Origin: Ryuthela nishihirai
Taxonomy: Eukaryota > Arthropoda > Arachnida > Araneae > Heptathelidae
NCBI GenBank assembly: GCA_038380435.1
Contig: JAWZYU010000020.1
Location: 48,020,307 to 48,084,306 of the forward strand
DNA length: 64,000 nucleotides
Direction: 5' to 3'
Each line of letters opens with the position of its first letter. Within the stretch, counting starts at the first letter, position 1. The notes beneath the pieces were generated by a model that did no database searches, was not told the origin of the DNA, and was given only the letters and a program-made list of their open reading frames with translations. A program made the position numbers and the translations under genes. Shown here piece after piece: positions 63,446 to 64,000 of the stretch.

Positions 63446-63658
63446 GCCGTCCCGTGGCCGAGTGGTTAGCGCGCTTAGCTACTGATCTACGGGACCTGGG
63501 TTCGAGCCCCGGGTAAGGCATGGCTGTTTGTGTCGTTTTTCTGCTGAGGTCCTGCCATCCTCTCAGACCTTCTACTATGGCATATAAACTGACAGGCTCC
63601 CGTCAGACCTCTGTGGCAAGCAGCTGCTTGAGGGGGTATTTATAATTTATTCATTTTA
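63446..63658 (+). mobile_element. Full-length SINE-B with 12-bp TSD
   Basis: The head CCGTGGCCGAGTGGTTAGCG (A box) and GGTTCGAGCCCC (B box) is followed by the body and the tail CAGCTGCTTGAGGGGGTA, then an ATTT-rich end. TTTGTACCGTAA (63434-63445) and TTTGTATCGTAA (63659-63670) form a TSD with one mismatch. This is the best reference copy of the family here. Confidence 0.95.
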
Positions 63659-63670
63659 TTTGTATCGTAA

Positions 63671-64000
63671 TTGTGTTTTTGGTGTTTACGTTACCGTCGT
63701 AAAAATTTGCAAATGATATATTTCTCGAAATCAAAAGTTTTAAAACTATAGTGAAAAATCAGGTATCTCTTTACTGTACAGAGAAATTTCGGTATTAAAA
63801 ATAATCAGTAATACTTTACGAGCAGAAATCGCATTGTATTAAAAGAATAAGAATAAATAAATTATTGGACTCAAAGGGAGAAATTATGCGTTCATTCATT
63901 TGCATCCTCGAAACATAATCAGTAAATTTTACGAGTTTTTTTTTCAGCATTTCTGCGCATAGTTACAGCTTGCATACTATTCGATAAATGTCTGCTTTTC
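63671..64000. other. AT-rich DNA with no recognisable gene
   Basis: Nothing assignable before the window end. Confidence 0.5.

Overview
This is AT-rich, intron-style arthropod nuclear DNA. It is most likely from an arachnid, but that is inferred only from the repeat types and no diagnostic host gene is present. I found no confident host protein-coding gene, operon or CRISPR array. Almost everything I can support is a transposable element, most copies are broken, and many sit inside one another.

Two tRNA-derived SINE families dominate. SINE-A (names are mine) is about 386-388 bp. It has a tRNA-like head with good A and B boxes and a tail reading CAGAGGTAAAACAACCCAACC. I see about thirty copies or fragments on both strands, and several have intact target-site duplications (TSDs). 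SINE-B is about 190-215 bp, with a different tRNA-like head and a tail reading CAGCTGCTTGAGGGGGTA. One SINE-B relative at 48444-48664 has its tRNA head replaced by a complete 5S rRNA-like sequence and has a perfect 12-bp TSD.

Layout. 1-5.3 kb: SINE-A copies, including one inside another. 5.4-11.1 kb: two LINEs meeting tail to tail, a short plus-strand remnant and a nearly full-length I-group element on the minus strand with gag zinc knuckle, endonuclease, RT and RNase H. 11-18 kb: SINE-B copies, an RT scrap with YADD, minisatellites and otherwise empty DNA. 18.6-25 kb: the most informative region. A Tc1-like transposon (18751-24876) is split by a 5.1-kb Polinton/Maverick-type element (19569-24681) with long terminal inverted repeats (TIRs) and a perfect 6-bp TSD. 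The Polinton carries a broken integrase, a PC4-like gene interrupted by a SINE-A, stacked palindromes and an unidentified ORF behind a TATA box. 27.6-30 kb: a 53-bp minisatellite, hAT miniature elements, and a mariner-type foldback element holding an hAT that holds a SINE-B. 30.7-33.1 kb: a 5'-truncated RTE-group LINE. 34-37 kb: two more SINE-in-SINE insertions and a mariner fragment. 37.6-38.7 kb: an unclassified TIR element. 39.3-41.4 kb: an hAT-type element, 8-bp TSD, filled by a 1.7-kb minisatellite. 41.6-48.7 kb: LINE remnants, a SINE-B with a 48-bp B-box array, DDE transposase scraps, a mariner with a 279-bp insert, and the 5S-headed SINE. 50-60 kb: SINE-A copies, hAT and other miniature elements, a ~240-bp tandem repeat and a 32-G tract. 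60-64 kb: a CR1/Jockey-like LINE, a 150-bp duplication and a well-preserved SINE-B.

The elements form a layered insertion record. LINEs presumably supplied the machinery that moved the SINEs. DNA transposons are represented mostly by non-autonomous or dead copies. Insertion order can be read directly from TSDs and interruptions in several places.
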